From positions 1 to 13,341 of the forward strand of contig JAULUH010000085.1 in the NCBI GenBank assembly GCA_032111745.1: a stretch of DNA of 13,341 nucleotides. The letters run 5' to 3'. A program made the translations under genes and the position numbers. The DNA is from JAULUH01 sp032111745 (lineage in GTDB: Bacteria > Chloroflexota > Anaerolineae > JAAEKA01). Shown here piece by piece: positions 13,135 through 13,341 of the stretch (the stretch's first letter is position 1; each line of letters starts with the position of its first letter). Under the pieces are notes generated by a model. It was not told the DNA's origin. It ran no database searches and saw only the letters and a list, made by a program, of their open reading frames with translations.

Positions 13135-13152
13135 GCTCTACCTGATTAGAGC
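13135..13152. terminator. Small hairpin between convergent genes
   Basis: GCTCTA (13135-13140) and TAGAGC (13147-13152) form a 6-bp stem with loop CCTGAT, overlapping the stop codon of the minus-strand gene. It is weak, without a T tract. Confidence 0.25.
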
Positions 13153-13341
13153 AGCAGCCACGGCTGCTCAGCGTCCTCCATTTCCACAGTAACGGCATCC
13201 AGACGCTTCACCTGCGGCTGGCCTGCCAGCCTTTCGGCCAGCCGCTCCTCGGTGAACTGGGCAAGCAGGTGAAAAGGCGGCTCCAGGCGTAACGGTGGAA
13301 TGCTCTTGACGCGGGCTATCGCCCGGCCCGTCTGGGGCTGG
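13146..13341 (-). CDS. 3' end of an unrecognised gene (C-terminal fragment)
   Basis: A minus-strand frame is open from the right edge to TAA (13146-13148), giving 64 residues that include RAIARVKSIPPLRLEPPFHL, LAQFTEERLAERLAGQPQ and VKRLDAVTVEMEDAEQPWLL. It has gene-like composition and codon use, with a predicted helix (TEERLAERLAG), but no motif that identifies the family. The start lies outside the window. A short 42-bp gap separates it from the convergent zinc-ribbon-like gene. Confidence 0.5.
   Translation of the reverse strand, partial: QPQTGRAIARVKSIPPLRLEPPFHLLAQFTEERLAERLAGQPQVKRLDAVTVEMEDAEQPWLLL

Overview
The window is GC-rich bacterial DNA whose gene content (bacterial alpha-2-macroglobulin with a Chloroflexota-like thioester region, a class II lanthipeptide locus, PhnB-type VOC protein) suggests a member of the Chloroflexota, probably Anaerolineae/Caldilineae-like. 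That placement is inference from protein style, not a database result. The genetic code appears standard: a SnoaL relic and a small membrane gene end with TGA, the other complete genes with TAA or TAG.

Layout. At the left edge a minus-strand ribbon-helix-helix (antitoxin-like) gene begins, with a strong promoter overlapping a perfect 16-bp palindrome. Behind it lies the 3' relic of a SnoaL-like ester cyclase followed by a large hairpin. Positions 553-5424 (+) hold a very large alpha-2-macroglobulin (A2M) gene, interrupted once, in frame, by TGA at codon 1141, exactly where the thioester Cys of the GCxEQ motif should be. A perfect 7-bp stem with a GGU loop starts 11 nt after that TGA, with its loop 17 nt away; this fits the published bacterial SECIS (selenocysteine insertion) pattern. 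The protein also carries about six membrane helices at the bait-region position. A palindromic, REP-like stretch separates it from the convergent operon.

Positions 11770-5555 (-) are a compact lanthipeptide operon: a truncated HlyD-like membrane stub, a LanT peptidase/ABC exporter, a precursor peptide and a LanM synthetase. The precursor has a normal double-glycine leader, but its 75-residue core has 37 Ser, one Thr and no Cys, mostly as alternating Ser-X. LanM could dehydrate these serines, but the peptide has no thiol with which to form lanthionine rings. A 14-bp hairpin separates precursor and synthetase, and the operon is preceded by a good promoter and a long structured leader.

To the right are a PhnB-like VOC gene (-), a small two-CxxC zinc-ribbon-like protein (+) with its own promoter, and the 3' end of an unrecognised minus-strand gene.

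The two points most worth follow-up are the candidate selenocysteine at the thioester position of A2M and the Cys-free, Ser-alternating lanthipeptide precursor. No CRISPR array, tRNA, rRNA or insertion sequence was recognised.
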